DNA of 64,000 nucleotides from assembly GCA_030386875.1 (NCBI GenBank), contig CM059567.1, positions 54,110,020 to 54,174,019 on the forward strand, read 5' to 3'. The notes under the pieces are model-generated. The model saw only the letters and a list, made by a program, of their open reading frames with translations. It was not told the DNA's origin and did no database searches. The position numbers and the translations under genes are program-made. The stretch comes from Morinoia aosen (lineage: Eukaryota > Arthropoda > Malacostraca > Amphipoda > Talitridae). Shown piece by piece: positions 7,668-18,792 of this stretch. Position 1 is the stretch's first letter, and every line of letters starts with the position of its first letter.

Positions 7668-10544
7668 TTACTGCCGCCGGGGGGGCGCTGGAGGAGGACC
7701 AGTTCGGTGGCAGGACGCACCACTCGTTGGACCCTGTCGTTGTCGTTTCGTCGTGCGAGCCGCACAGTGGCCGTCCTCAACGACCCATCGTGTCTGGTTC
7801 AGTGGCGGGACGCCACACTTTACGTGCTCGTCGCAGTTGTCGCGCCCCGCGGGACGCGTTGGTGTTGTCTTCGGCGATGGGTGGGTGGCCTTCCACCTGC
7901 TGCGCGGGCGTGGCTTATAGAGGATTCCTCTCTGCTTCCCGGACCAACGTCGAACTTTCCGTCGCTGGCGGGTGGTGGACCCTTGGAGGGGTCCTGGCGT
8001 TGTCTCCTGGTCTTTCTCGACACTGCCCGTCATTCCTCGTGCGTTGGCGAGTGCGTCATGCTCGTCCCGACGCTTCGGATTCCGACGGCAGCTTGTCGCG
8101 TAGGCGGTACTGAGAGGCTGGTTAAGGGAAGATGGAGGTGGGTGCTTGGCGTTTCCTGGAGGGTCGGGGGCCGCGGGGCGGCCTTCCCCTATGCTTGGCC
8201 CGTTCCGTCGAGCTCTCTTATCAACAGGTGTGCGCTCAGCATGGTGCGCGTCGTACTTTCTCTTCAGATCGCCAGGGTACGGAAGCTCCCGTTCTAGTCT
8301 CTTCTTGGACTTTGGTGATGCGCTGTCTGGATCGCACCGAGCGTCCATTTCATCGTTTGTTGCTGACTGGTTGATAAATCTCGTCGCTGGTGGGGCTTCC
8401 GCTCGGTTGTCTTCCTCTGCCCTGGCGTTTTTCATCTTTCTAGTGTCTCCGCGGTCGTCGGGAGGCCGCGGTTGAGAGGTCTCATCGCTGTGCTGCTGGG
8501 TAACGGCGTCTTTTCCTGAAAACGGTTCAAGACACGCCTCCGGGCCACAGGTTTTGAGAGCGGCTTCGGCTACGATTCTTGCGACCGTGTAAGAGTGCTC
8601 TCCTTCGGGGCTGACGTCGTCGTTCACCTTGCCGACCACTGCCCAGCCTAGAGCAGTGTGGTGGACGAACGGAGCCTTACGGCGTTGTTTGTCGGAGTGA
8701 CTGTAGAGCAGGTCTCCGCAGTCCGTCCCCAGGAGCACCGCGACTTCTGCGTGTTTGTCCAAGGGCAAGAAATGATGAGCGAAGTGCGATATCTCCGGGG
8801 TTCTTGCGACGCGTTCGTAGGTCGCGACTGCTTTCTTTCTATCGGGGATGGAGTTGCATTCCAACATTGGTGGGAGCTCGAATGTTTGGTCCTCGGACAC
8901 TCCCTTTATTTTCAGCCCTGACACGCGTCTGCCGTATCGAGCGGCGGATTGATCGGTCAGCGTTTCCAGCTCGTAGTGCGTCTTGGGGGTTGTGACGCGG
9001 AGGGCGTTCAACAGCTTAGGAGAGCAGAAGGACGTGGTGCTTTGCTCATCTAGGATCACGTAGGCGCGGCACGACCGACCCGTGTTCTCGTCGATAACGT
9101 CTGCCAGAACAACTTTGCTGCATGCACTCTTCTCGGCTGTGGGTATGCGGGAGGCCAGGGCCACGGCTCTAAATCTATCCCCGAGTTCGCTCTGAGCCCT
9201 GTCGTCGCTCGGTTCTCGACTGGGTCTCTCCCGACGAGTGCTTTCACTCGAATTTCCAGCCGCTCGCCGGTTGAGGTGAGCGGTTGTGGTGTGATTCTCG
9301 GCTCCGCAATCGTCGCACTTCACGACTTCTTGGCAGTGCTTGGCCCAGTGAGGCCCTAGACAGCGGTAACACAGCTTGTGCTCACGTATGAAGTCCTTCT
9401 TCTTCTGAGATTCCATCTTCCTTACCGCTTGACACGAGCTCGTCTCGTGCTGTGCACCCTGGTGAAGAATGCAACTGCCGGGACGATTCTCGGCAGACGT
9501 ATAAAGCACTCGTGGCGCCTTTGGCTTAGGGTGAGGAGGAACTGAGGCGTTGTGTCGAGTGCTCATCCAGTTGAGACTCGAGGCCCCGAAACTGTCGCAT
9601 TGAGTATCCGACAGTGTTCGGATAAATTCACAGAACCTCGCGAAACCAGGTAGTGATCCGGACAATTTTTTGTACCTAGTTCTCTCACCTCTCCAGGCAT
9701 CCACCACGAAGAAGGGCAGTCTCTCTACGATGGGGGCTAGCCCCATGTCGGTGTTCAGGAAGGACAGGGCCGGGGTGTACGTCATGGTATGCTGGACCGA
9801 AAGACAAACGTCGCCGAGCTTTCGCAGCTTAGGGCCGACCGTGTGGTCGCCTTTTGACCCCTTGATGTCTGACGCGCGCACAAGGCGCTCGATCAGGCTG
9901 TTAGCCACCTTGTCGCTAGCGCCGAAGCGAGTCGTCAATTGGTCGATGATGTCGGTGAGCAGGGCCGCCGTGTCCAGGTAGGTCGCGGACATTATATCAT
10001 CTATGAGGCTTCTTGGCTCGCCACAAGTGTGACTCGTGAGAATCTCGATGGCGTCGATAGGCTCCACGGCGAGCCTTTCCATCCTTTTCCTGAGGGCATT
10101 GAACCACCTGTGGAACAGATGGGGCTCTCCCGCGTAGGGCTGATGGGGCGACCTTTTTAGGTCTTCGATCATCGAGAGCCTCATAGCTCCGTCGATCACT
10201 GGTGGCCTTGATTCGAAGACCACGGCGGGCGAGTTGGTGGAAACCTTGGGCTGGAATGATGGTGCAAAGGGGTTCATCGTGGGCGCGTGAGCGGTGTCGT
10301 CGGGTGGAAAGTTCGTGACCGCCGCCGCGCCCCCTGCGGGCTCCACGACGCGGTGTTGGAACGCTTGGTTGACCCAGGCTCCGGTGCGTGCATCCTTGTC
10401 CTCGGCGTCTTCCTCGCCGAAGGGCTGATCGATCCCCGTGCGATTCCCACACCTCAATTTTGACCTCTCACTGGTGAATTCCTGTTGCTGGGAGCAACAG
10501 GAGTTCTGTTTCCAATAATTCCAGACAAATTCACACTGCAGCAT
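7668..10544 (-). CDS. BEL/Pao Gag-protease, copy 2, N-terminally truncated
   Basis: This 958-codon frame encodes a DUF1759-like Gag core, a zinc knuckle starting at ~residue 392 (CYRCLGPHWAKHC plus a CDDC...H cluster), and a DUF1758-type protease with the loop I-L-D-E-Q-S at ~residue 499. A ~270-residue charged, proline-rich tail follows. The stop is 22 bp before the polypurine tract, so there is no room for reverse transcriptase, RNase H or integrase: the copy cannot mobilise itself. The first ~25 residues come from LTR repeat DNA. Homology to copy 1 starts at the S-E-R-S-K-L-R motif, so the real Gag N-terminus (~230 residues in copy 1) has been lost by a deletion joining LTR and gag at about 10476. 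The remaining frame is intact. Family assignment is firm; translation from the listed ATG is doubtful. Confidence 0.85.
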   Translation of the reverse strand: MLQCEFVWNYWKQNSCCSQQQEFTSERSKLRCGNRTGIDQPFGEEDAEDKDARTGAWVNQAFQHRVVEPAGGAAAVTNFPPDDTAHAPTMNPFAPSFQPKVSTNSPAVVFESRPPVIDGAMRLSMIEDLKRSPHQPYAGEPHLFHRWFNALRKRMERLAVEPIDAIEILTSHTCGEPRSLIDDIMSATYLDTAALLTDIIDQLTTRFGASDKVANSLIERLVRASDIKGSKGDHTVGPKLRKLGDVCLSVQHTMTYTPALSFLNTDMGLAPIVERLPFFVVDAWRGERTRYKKLSGSLPGFARFCEFIRTLSDTQCDSFGASSLNWMSTRHNASVPPHPKPKAPRVLYTSAENRPGSCILHQGAQHETSSCQAVRKMESQKKKDFIREHKLCYRCLGPHWAKHCQEVVKCDDCGAENHTTTAHLNRRAAGNSSESTRRERPSREPSDDRAQSELGDRFRAVALASRIPTAEKSACSKVVLADVIDENTGRSCRAYVILDEQSTTSFCSPKLLNALRVTTPKTHYELETLTDQSAARYGRRVSGLKIKGVSEDQTFELPPMLECNSIPDRKKAVATYERVARTPEISHFAHHFLPLDKHAEVAVLLGTDCGDLLYSHSDKQRRKAPFVHHTALGWAVVGKVNDDVSPEGEHSYTVARIVAEAALKTCGPEACLEPFSGKDAVTQQHSDETSQPRPPDDRGDTRKMKNARAEEDNRAEAPPATRFINQSATNDEMDARCDPDSASPKSKKRLERELPYPGDLKRKYDAHHAERTPVDKRARRNGPSIGEGRPAAPDPPGNAKHPPPSSLNQPLSTAYATSCRRNPKRRDEHDALANARGMTGSVEKDQETTPGPLQGSTTRQRRKVRRWSGKQRGILYKPRPRSRWKATHPSPKTTPTRPAGRDNCDEHVKCGVPPLNQTRWVVEDGHCAARTTKRQRQGPTSGASCHRTGPPPAPPRRQ

Positions 10545-11227
10545 AAATCAACTCACACTGCAAGTTCACAATACGGCACAGATCAACTCACACTGCACAA
10601 AGAGGAAAAATTCTCAATGGCAAATTCCTGTTGCTGGGAGCAACAGGAGTTCTGTTTCCAATAATTCCAGACAAATTCACACTGCAGCATAAATCAACTC
10701 ACACTGCAAGTTCACAATGCAGCGCAGATCAATTCATACTGCAAATTCACAATGCAGCATAAATCAACTCAAACTGCAAATTCACAATGCAGCATAAATC
10801 AATACACACTGCGAGTTCACCATGCAGCACGGATCAACTCACACTGCAAAAACAGGAAAAGTTCTCAATGGCAAATTCCTGTTGCTGGGAGCAACAGGAG
10901 TTCTGTTTACAATGGTCTGACTCGATATAGGTGTTTCGCCGGCTGCCAGCAGCATCGTTGAACGCTCTAGGAACCGGCTGTTCACCATCAAACACACAAG
11001 ACATGGACATATATCTAGATCAGCGCACGAAATATTTAAAGATTAAATAATTTCTAACACGTTTACACTTAGAAGTTACAATCTTGAGCTCTATCTTAGG
11101 AGAACGTCTGCACTCGGTCAAATTAGACAATGGAAGACGCTGTGTTGGGCTTGCGGACCAGTGCGCGGATCCGCGGCCGATGTTGCCACAGAGTTTCTTA
11201 AAAATTCGCGTCTCGTAAGACGCGACA
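10477..11227 (-). repeat. 5' LTR of BEL copy 2 (right LTR, truncated on its inner side)
   Basis: It is collinear with 6883-7633 and nearly identical; differences include positions near 10528-10532 and 10804. It ends GCGACA at 11227. The inner ~500 bp, including the primer-binding-site side, is missing compared with the left LTR. The junction with gag at 10476 therefore looks like a deletion after or during insertion. Confidence 0.8.
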
Positions 11228-11560
11228 ACACTTATGATACGCACACGAATATTGTAAAACTCGTGTCACTAACGCTAGGCAATGATACATGAATCGCTTG
11301 CTTCGCCCAATGTTCAGAGTGTCTTTTTGATGAAGCATAAAAGGATATATACATGAATACACATCCGTATCTAACAGTCTTAACACAGCGGTCATTAGTC
11401 AATAAGCACTTTATTTGAACAAAGGTGGACGATCGCACAACAAGTTTGTAGTTTTCACATGAATATAAAGTTTTCACACGATATAAAGAGATGACGAGTT
11501 AGGTAACACCACAAGTTGAAAGAGGATACTCTAAAATACTTACAGACGATGAGGAAGGGT
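11228..11560 (-). repeat. Unclassified repeat shared (inverted) with 39790-40380
   Basis: It contains a hairpin (ACACGA...TCGTGT, 11239-11263) and blocks such as GATGACGAGTTAGGTAA. These recur in reverse complement at 40350-40375 and 39800-39825. It is interrupted on its left by the BEL LTR. No coding potential was seen. Confidence 0.6.
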
Positions 11561-11569
11561 CCCTCAGTT

Positions 11570-12830
11570 TAGAGCTGTGACATCTTATTTTAGTCTGCAA
11601 ATTAAGTGCCTACTCTGGCTTTCTTTACCCTATCTGTGGAAAAGAGACAGCAGAAATTAGGTCTCTGAAGCAGGGGCAAGTCACTAAGGTTATCAGATCA
11701 GCCATTATCAATAAATTCTATTATCAAAAAATGAGAGAGGCAAGTACACGTTTATCAACGTCACTTTGAGAACACAAATCGTATGAGCTAGTGGTCTCGA
11801 ATTCCTGCGCTTATTCTCAGTCTACTGAATGCCGTGACTTTAGGCTTCCACCTTGCTGACTGGCGCAACTTGCCCAGCACAGCTCATAGGTAGGAAGCCA
11901 ATTGACTAAATGCGTTTTACTTTGCTTCACATCCTTCTATTAATGAATGTTATAATGCTATAAATATTAATGAATGTTATAAATAATCCAAAGACAAGAA
12001 ATAATACAAAGACAAGAAATAATACAGAGACAAGAAAAATCATCAACAACTGATGTCTAATCTATGGAAGAATCACCACAGTTTTTATTTTCAGTATACA
12101 AATCTTTCAATAGTGAAGCAGTGGTTGGTTTGTATTATCAAATAAATATAAAATTTGCTATCATGTGTTAATCTATGAAATGCAATAAACTTCAAGTAAT
12201 CCTCTGTGTAGACTAAGAGGCATTGAAATGTCAGTCTCTCCATGTTGCATTTACTGCCCATGACATTGTTTACAATTATATATGACAACATAGCTTACAT
12301 GGCTTGGCTATTATGTAAATGTTGTTGAGCAAGAGGACACTTGGACGTTAACACAAAATCACTTGGAGCAGTGGAACAGAGATAGGAAAGTTCATTGGTA
12401 AAATCACAGTGTCCAGCTAAAAAACCGTTAAACCAGGACCTGAGCTAATTCCCAGCATTACACTGTAGCTTGCTGATTATGAAACGCTACGCCGGCTAGT
12501 CCAGCTTAATGTGGGTGACTCACCGGCCACCGGGAGCATCCTCGAATGCTCCAGAAGCCGGCTGTTCACCGCTATCTAAGCGCAAATATGTTAGGCGATC
12601 GATGAATATAGCTACTAAGGTAACACGTTCAAAAAATAGTCTCCTGTCACGAATTCACGTTTAAAAGGACGTATAAACTTAAGATTATCCGGGAACCTGT
12701 TCCTTCCACGCACTTCGAACAAACAAAACGTTGGCGTCATTCTTGCGGACGAAGTGCGGATCCGCGGAATGTTGCCGGAATGAATTTATCAAATTTCTTC
12801 AAATTTCCTCACGTCTTGTACGACGTGACA
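11570..12830 (-). repeat. Solo LTR, diverged relative of the BEL LTR
   Basis: Blocks in the same order as the 6380-7633 LTR: TTTACCCTATCTGTGG (like 6400), TTCCACCTTGCTGACTGGCGCA (11853, like 6508), CGCCGGCT...CCGGCTGTTCACC (12490-12570, like 7345-7390), GCGGATCCGCGG (12755, like 7570). It has a terminal hairpin and ends GTGACA. No internal region adjoins it. Its right edge abuts a Gypsy LTR relic. The left edge is approximate. Confidence 0.55.
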
Positions 12831-13692
12831 GTCATTACCGGAAAGTCTTACACCTCATGCTCAGATATTAAAGCAAAAGGCATTAGTGAACAGTTTTGCC
12901 AACTAAACAATTTAAACAATTTATTTATTGTTTAAAATCTGTCCACAAAAATCTGTCTTATTTTCTTGAGCTTGACAAAAGTGAGAATAAATTAAAATTA
13001 GCTCGTGTCGGATCTGTAGAATTTCTCAGAGATGTTCTGCTGTGTGGGAGTTTTATCATGTACGATGTTGGGGACTGTCAATGGTGGAATTTTCCTTGAT
13101 GTCTCCTTGGACTGCTCATCCAGCGTTTGGACTCTTTGCAGGACCTCAACGTCATCACACACACCACACACACAGTCTCCCTGGGCCGCTTTTGGGACTT
13201 CTACTTGGATTAGTATTTTGGTCCTGGTTTTTGGACCTTTACCTGAACTGGCCCGACCATTAACTGGCCTGAACTTACCAGGATTTACCTTGCCTTGGGC
13301 CTAGTTTTGTCTCGCTGGCTTGGGCTTTAACACTGCTTAACTCATCTCAATTTGCCTCAACTTTAGTCGCCTGCCTGGCATCAACTCAATTTAATTGACC
13401 TTTAACAATCGTCTCGGGTCTTTTCAAAGTCTTAGAAATCGGGTTAAGATCACTTTCAAACGACACACACACTGTCGACTTCAGCACTTGCCGGTGCCTC
13501 TTCGCCTGCACGGACTGCGAACCTCGCCAGCCAAGTCTTCAGTAACTCAAGACTCGCCAGACCGCCGGGCGTCTCCTCCGAATAAATTCCCAACCAAAAG
13601 CTGAGTTTCCACGTCAATCATTATCCTTTCTCATGGTTTACTCCAAATGCTTATCGAGGTTTTGTTAAGGACTGGCTATACCCACGGCCACA
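12831..13692 (+). repeat. Relic of an older Gypsy LTR (3' part)
   Basis: It aligns with 16362-17200 of the young Gypsy LTR: the TACCGGAAAGTCTTA start, GTTGGGGACTGTCA, GTCTCCTTGGAC and the final AGGACTGGCTATACCC. Substitutions and indels are many. It is truncated on the left by the BEL-type solo LTR, showing relative age. Confidence 0.7.
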
Positions 13693-13711
13693 CACCCCCA
13701 ATCCTTACACG

Positions 13712-14717
13712 TAGAACCATTTCGCAAGCTCTCGATAGTCAGCCATCCAGGCAGACTGGTCATTCACGTTGTGTGTTCTTCCGATTTAGTTCTTGGGCCC
13801 CAGAGCGGGCATTTGTAAGTATCAAGTGTTAATATTAAGTGTTTTTATTATAATTATTGACTTGTCTGTGTTGAGAGCTCATTTTTGTGAACATTCACTA
13901 TGTTTCCTTTGTGCCGGTGTTAGTTAGGCACCAGCCTCAAGCTCACTGCCCCATCTTTGCCATAGTTTTCGTGTTTACTATTCTCCGATGATTCCGTATT
14001 GTGCAGTCAGTGTTAGACGATGTTGGCATTAGCTCCTTAGATATTTTTTAGTGCTGAACATAGCGTTTTAAGACACTTTGCTGTCCACAAAGATCATTTG
14101 TGAGGAAGTTCAATTTTACTTCCCTGAAATTAATTGAGCGTTGTTAGCCTTTTTGCTAAGTCACTGTAACATTGCTTTCCAGCTTCAGTTGGTTTGTTAT
14201 TCTGCTGTGCCTTTTTATATGTAATTTTTCTGCGCCTAGAAGCAGTTCTGGCTCATCTAAATTATAGAGAACAAGAGTCCTCACCTTTTCTCATGCCATT
14301 TTATGTACATTATTTTACTTCTAGTTGTTAGTTCATACTCAGTCATGTTTTGTCTTTAGAAATTAGTTCCCTGTACGGGAAATTTAAATCTTCAGTCTCA
14401 TGCCGAGTTGTAAGTGTAGTTTGCTTTTGACTCAAGTTACAACCGCCAACTGACAGCACTTGGCTGGCTATTTTTGGAATACCTGGAAGCAAAACCAGTA
14501 TAATTAAATTCCATTAGCAAATTACATAACGATTATATACTCAGTTGTGTTGCTGCTTGTGATATCAGTGGAGTTTTTGACCAGTTGGTCTTGAACACCA
14601 GTTCTGGGTGTTAAGATGATTCAGGCTGCAACTCGGGCGCTAGAGCTGCGGTACTGACTTTAGCACTAGACTCTTCCATTGTTCCTCTGTAAGTAGCAGA
14701 TGCAGCAGTCTTGCACA
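13712..14717 (+). repeat. TGTAGTG-family LTR, copy c, left part
   Basis: It matches the LTRs at 36.4 and 38-39 kb: GAACCATTTCGCAAGCTC, GGGCCCCAGAG, GACCAGTTGGTCTTGAACACC and GCAACTCGGGCGCTAGAGCTGCGG. The Gypsy array splits it: the sequence resumes at 33646. The beginning of the LTR is missing. Confidence 0.7.
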
Positions 14718-17207
14718 TGTAGCATATCGCTACAAAAGCGTAAAAATTATAAACTTGCCATTCGCACTTAAATAAAATAATTATTAGAATTAAAAATCTT
14801 ACTCTAATTTATTATTATTTATTTTCTACTTCTAATTCGTAATCATTGAAGTTTGTGTGTAAATACATGAGAGACAAAATAATCAATCGACATTTCGAGT
14901 TTTAAGCAGCCCGAATTGGCAACATCCAAGCGCGTCGTCTGAACAGAGCGTTACTCACTCTCTCTTGTGCTTTGGTGGCTTGTGCATACAACGTTCTCGT
15001 AAGTGCAAGTGAAATTTAGGGTTAGAATAGAAAGAAACCGGGTAAAGTATATGTGCCATGTGTTTTTTCGTGTGTATTGTGTTTAAACGTAAAGATCTGC
15101 TCAGTGTCGTGAGTTAGGGATAAACTCTAAATTAGCGTAAGATTCTTAGACTAGCATGTGTTATCTAGAGTGCTCACGCGGCGATATAGAGTGAATATTG
15201 CGTGTCATTTCCAAATTCACGTGTTGAGATTTCATACTAGATATTCAGCTAACGTCCTTGTTTTTTTTCATTACCGCAAATTATATATTGCGGTTGCCAG
15301 TATCATATCGAGAATTATTCATAAACTGACTCGTGAACGAACGCGGCTAAATTGCCGGCGTTCTTTGTTGATAGTGTGTCTTTGTGTTCCAAATGGCGGA
15401 GCATACACTGCCGTCTCCTGTCACTACTCCGTGACTTTAATTGCATTATAAGCATGTGTTATAATAGTATTTTTCTTTTTACAAAACATACTTGCAGTAG
15501 TTTCTTCTTAAAAAGTGTTTCAACGTGAGATAATAATTAAAAATGTCTCTTAATAATCTCGTATGTTTATAAATTACGACTATTATTCAGGTCTATGCTT
15601 GCTAAAGTTTCTTTTAGTTTCCTTTTCTTTAATTTCATACTCCTTAAATCGCGTTTAATCGCACATATTTCAATATAAATCATTATCAAAATTTAAAGCA
15701 CTTCTGCTTATTATTTTTTGTGACAAAATACCTACTAGCATATGCCTTCACGAATACGTACGATGTATGCCGGTGGTTTATCGCCAATGGCGACGCGTAA
15801 AAACCGTCGGGTTACTCGTCGCACTGATTTTCATGCTTTCGTTTTTTTTGCGCATATCTCCTTTCTGTGCAAGCAAAACGTTTAGTGTTTCCTTTTTATT
15901 GTGGATATTATTCCTTAATTTTTATTAATTGCAAATGATATTTATCCGTGATTTTCAGTAGGATTTATAGCAATGAAAGAAGGATTCCTTTTCTCTGTTG
16001 ATTCTTGTACGGAGATAGGGATTTTTCTAGAGCACTGAACAAGCGTTAATTCTCAGTATTACGCAATTTTAGCCGTGTTATGTCTTTTCGCGGTTTCATG
16101 AATCGTGTGTTAGGAAATCACGTGTTTTTCCAAAAACTCCACCAATTTAACCTCCTATATTGCTGTCCTGCAGATTCATTCGCGGTTTCATGAATCTTGT
16201 GTTATGAAATCACGTGTTCTTCTTTTCCAAAACTCCACCAATTTAACCTCCTATATTGCTGTCCTGCAGATTCTTGCAAAAGTTGCAGTCTCTTGATATT
16301 TTCATGATATTCCGTAGATCTTGTGTTTCCTTGCATGTAGTTTCGGTAATGAATAACGATTGTCACTACCGGAAAGTCTTAAACCGCATGCTCTGAGATT
16401 AAAGCCGAAGGCATTTGTGAACAAGTTGCCAGTTACAAAAGAATCTGTCCTTTCTCCTTGAGCTTTGCCAAAAGTGAGAATCCCTAAAGATAGCTCGTGT
16501 CTGATCTGTAGGATTTCTCGGAGTTGCGTGTGGGCGTTTATCATGTCGATGTTGGGGACTGTCAGCACTAGAATTTTCCGTGATGTCTCCTTGGACGGCT
16601 CATCCAGCGTTCGTTGTTTTGCAGACCTCATCGTCATCACCAACGCCAACACACCAGCACTCCCTGGGCCTGAGTGGGATTGACTTTGTTGGATTTAGTT
16701 TTCACTTAACTGGTTTTTCACTGAACTGGTTTTACTTGAACGGGCCCGACCTTAGCTGGCCTCATCTTACCAGTCTATACTTGCCTTGGCTTTACGTTTT
16801 GTTTGTCCCGCTTGCTTGGGCCTTAACACTAATTGACTCATCGGAATTGCCCCAAAACTCGAGTCTACTTGCCTGGCCTCAACTCAATTAAATTGCCCTT
16901 AACAATCGCCTCGGGTCGTTTCCAAGTTTTATAAAATTGGGTTAGAATCATCTTTAAACCACACACACACACGCGGTCGACTTCAGCATTTCTCCAGGAG
17001 CCTACCGCCTGCCAGGACTGCGAACCATCGTCAGCCGAGTCCCTCAGAAGAGCAAGATTTGGCAAATCCTTTTTCGGCTCTCCTCAAGAATAAAACTACC
17101 AACGAAAAGCTGAGTTCCTGAGTGCTTATTATCCTTTCTCATGGTCTATTACAAATGCTTATCGAGGTCGTTTAGGACTGGCTATACCCCACGGCCAAAA
17201 CCTAACA
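14718..17207 (+). repeat. Gypsy LTR1
   Basis: It begins TGTAGCATATCGCTAC and ends CCTAACA. It contains a ~92-bp tandem duplication (CGCGGTTTCATGAATC at ~16089 and ~16182). It differs from LTR2 at a few positions, for example near 14757, 15660 and 15888. It should supply promoter and polyadenylation signals; I did not identify a TATA box with confidence. Confidence 0.93.
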
Positions 17208-17220
17208 CTGGTGACCCCAG
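17208..17220 (+). other. Primer-binding-site region of Gypsy unit 1
   Basis: CTGGTGACCCCAG directly follows the LTR1 end. TGGTGACC would pair with a tRNA 3' end of the form GGTCA-CCA. The same motif follows the old TGTAGTG LTRs. Confidence 0.6.
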
Positions 17221-17449
17221 TTAAAATAACCCCAGAACTTTCTTTAAAACTTGTAAACTATTCAACTCGATAAGTGTTTGGGAGATTGTGAGAGAGGTTA
17301 ATTTTGGCATATCATTGTAGTGATAAATTTCCCATGTCGTAGTCTTTGAGAATTTTCTATAGATGTCACTGTGCTAATCGTTCTCTGAGCAGCTCTAAAA
17401 ATTTTTTTCTTTTATGCTGTTTCCTGTCCTTGTTTGTTTTATGTTCCTC

Positions 17450-17820
17450 AGTAGGTAGGAAAAATATTTTTTTTCCTATTTCCGTGCTTACGTTTATTCT
17501 GACTACCGTAAAAATTCTCGTTTCATTTTTTCTTTCTTTCCGTTCTTTTTTTTCAATGTTATTGATCGTTTGAGTAGGTAGAAAAATAATTTTTTTCTCA
17601 CCTTTTTTTGTGCCTACGCAAATTGCCGCATACCGCATAAATTTTCGTTTCCAATTTCATATTTCCTTCCTTCTGTTTCAACTTAATTTGAATGATTAAG
17701 TAGGTAAAGTAATAACGCAAATCTGTGACACCTTTAATATCAAAAATTTATTAGGCGTTGAATACGAACTCCGAGCAAGCATAGTTAATTTTCGCTTTCG
17801 TAGAAGAAAAATTTGCTAGC
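17450..17820 (+). repeat. 5' untranslated leader with ~125-bp tandem repeats (unit 1)
   Basis: AGTAGGTAGAAAAATA-like starts occur at 17452, 17573 and 17700, each followed by a T-rich stretch and a GCCTACG/GCTTACG motif. Unit 2 has the same at 24910-25278. No gene. Confidence 0.75.
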
Positions 17821-18792
17821 ATGACTGAGTCAGATAATGAAGATCGAAACCCCACAAAACCCCTTAGGCTCCCCCCCTTCATTCCGGAGGACGCTCATAC
17901 CTGGTTCCAACAGGTTGAAGCCGTGTTTAGGTATCATAAAATAATAAATGACATAGACAAATTCTATGCCCTTGTGTCCGCAGCGCCCACAAAACTACTG
18001 AATGACTCAAACCAATTATTAGAAAACCCTCCAGCTCTCAATCCTTACGGAATCTTGAAAGGCAAAATTTTAGCAAAGCTTCAGATGTCCGATGCGGACA
18101 AATTCAGAAGCCTTGTAGACGCCTCAGCAATTCCATCTGTCTCTGTCTCCTTCTCACCCACTTCGTTAGTAAAAGAGCTGCGCAAACTCGCTACGGGTGT
18201 TGCCGTAGCTGAGGGATTTCTGAAGGAAGTTTTCATGACTAAGCTTCCTCACAATGTGCGTCCATTTCTATCGCTAGCAGGCCCTGATCAATCTTTGGAG
18301 AAGCTTGCGGAGTCCGCTGGGACGGTGATGCGCAACATTAATTTGTCACAAGCACCGCAAGTTGCTTCCTTGAAGTTAGCAGCTACAAATTTTAGCCCGT
18401 CAAATACGGCGCAGAATCAATCCTCAGCCACAATAGATAAGATGCAGCAAGACATCGCTGAAATAAAGCAAGCTCTCCAAAATTGTCACCTAGGTCAGAG
18501 TGTAGCTCACATTCAGCAAGGCCCAGGGAGATTCCAAAGCCACCAAAATGCCTACGACTATCCCTATGACTATCACTCAAACTATCCTTCTCCTCCTCCT
18601 CAACGCTTTGATAGAGGTAGATCTTATGATAGGTCAAATCAAGACAGCCGCTTTCGGTCGCGCTCTCGTGATGCTAGTAGCAATTTATGCTGGTACCACA
18701 CTAAGTATGGTGACCAAGCACGAAAGTGCGGGTCCCGCTTTTGCCCTCGTTATACCGAAATGACCTCGGGAAACGCCAACAGCGACGCATAG
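17821..18792 (+). CDS. gag: Gypsy Gag, unit 1
   Basis: 323 residues. The N-terminal capsid-like domain has the arthropod Gypsy signature L-P-P-F-I-P-E-D-A-H-T-W-F-Q-Q-V-E (residues ~17-33). The C-terminus carries one degenerate zinc-knuckle-like cluster: C290, H293, C303, C308 within CWYHTKYGDQARKC. A low-complexity R/S/Y region precedes it. The ATG at 17821 has A at -3 and follows the leader. Gag forms the virus-like particle and binds RNA. The last codons overlap Pol in the -1 frame and contain the slippery site at codons 316-318; the stop lies in the pseudoknot. Identical to the unit 2 Gag at protein level. Confidence 0.92.
   Translation: MTESDNEDRNPTKPLRLPPFIPEDAHTWFQQVEAVFRYHKIINDIDKFYALVSAAPTKLLNDSNQLLENPPALNPYGILKGKILAKLQMSDADKFRSLVDASAIPSVSVSFSPTSLVKELRKLATGVAVAEGFLKEVFMTKLPHNVRPFLSLAGPDQSLEKLAESAGTVMRNINLSQAPQVASLKLAATNFSPSNTAQNQSSATIDKMQQDIAEIKQALQNCHLGQSVAHIQQGPGRFQSHQNAYDYPYDYHSNYPSPPPQRFDRGRSYDRSNQDSRFRSRSRDASSNLCWYHTKYGDQARKCGSRFCPRYTEMTSGNANSDA

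Larger units (their letters stand above)
6380..11227 (-). mobile_element. Non-autonomous BEL/Pao retrotransposon, copy 2
   Basis: The order on the minus strand is 5' LTR (10477-11227), Gag-protease frame, polypurine tract, 3' LTR (6380-7633). The LTRs differ at only a few of 751 aligned positions, which implies a recent insertion. No target-site duplication could be confirmed because the left edge is uncertain. The right flank (11228 onward) is a repeat that also occurs inverted at 39.8-40.4 kb. Confidence 0.75.

Noticed and set aside
7707..8297. Plus-strand frame of 196 codons opposite the BEL gag
   Set aside because: It is the shadow of the minus-strand Gag-protease frame in GC-rich DNA; no domain, and the equivalent in copy 1 is broken.
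15158..15451. 97-codon frame repeated in LTR1, LTR2 and (fused at its start to the inserted TIR element) LTR3
   Set aside because: It lies in the LTR; its conservation follows from LTR identity, with no protein signature.
16302..16652. 116-codon minus-strand frame present in all three Gypsy LTRs
   Set aside because: Antisense in LTR DNA, identical only because the LTRs are near-identical; no recognisable domain.
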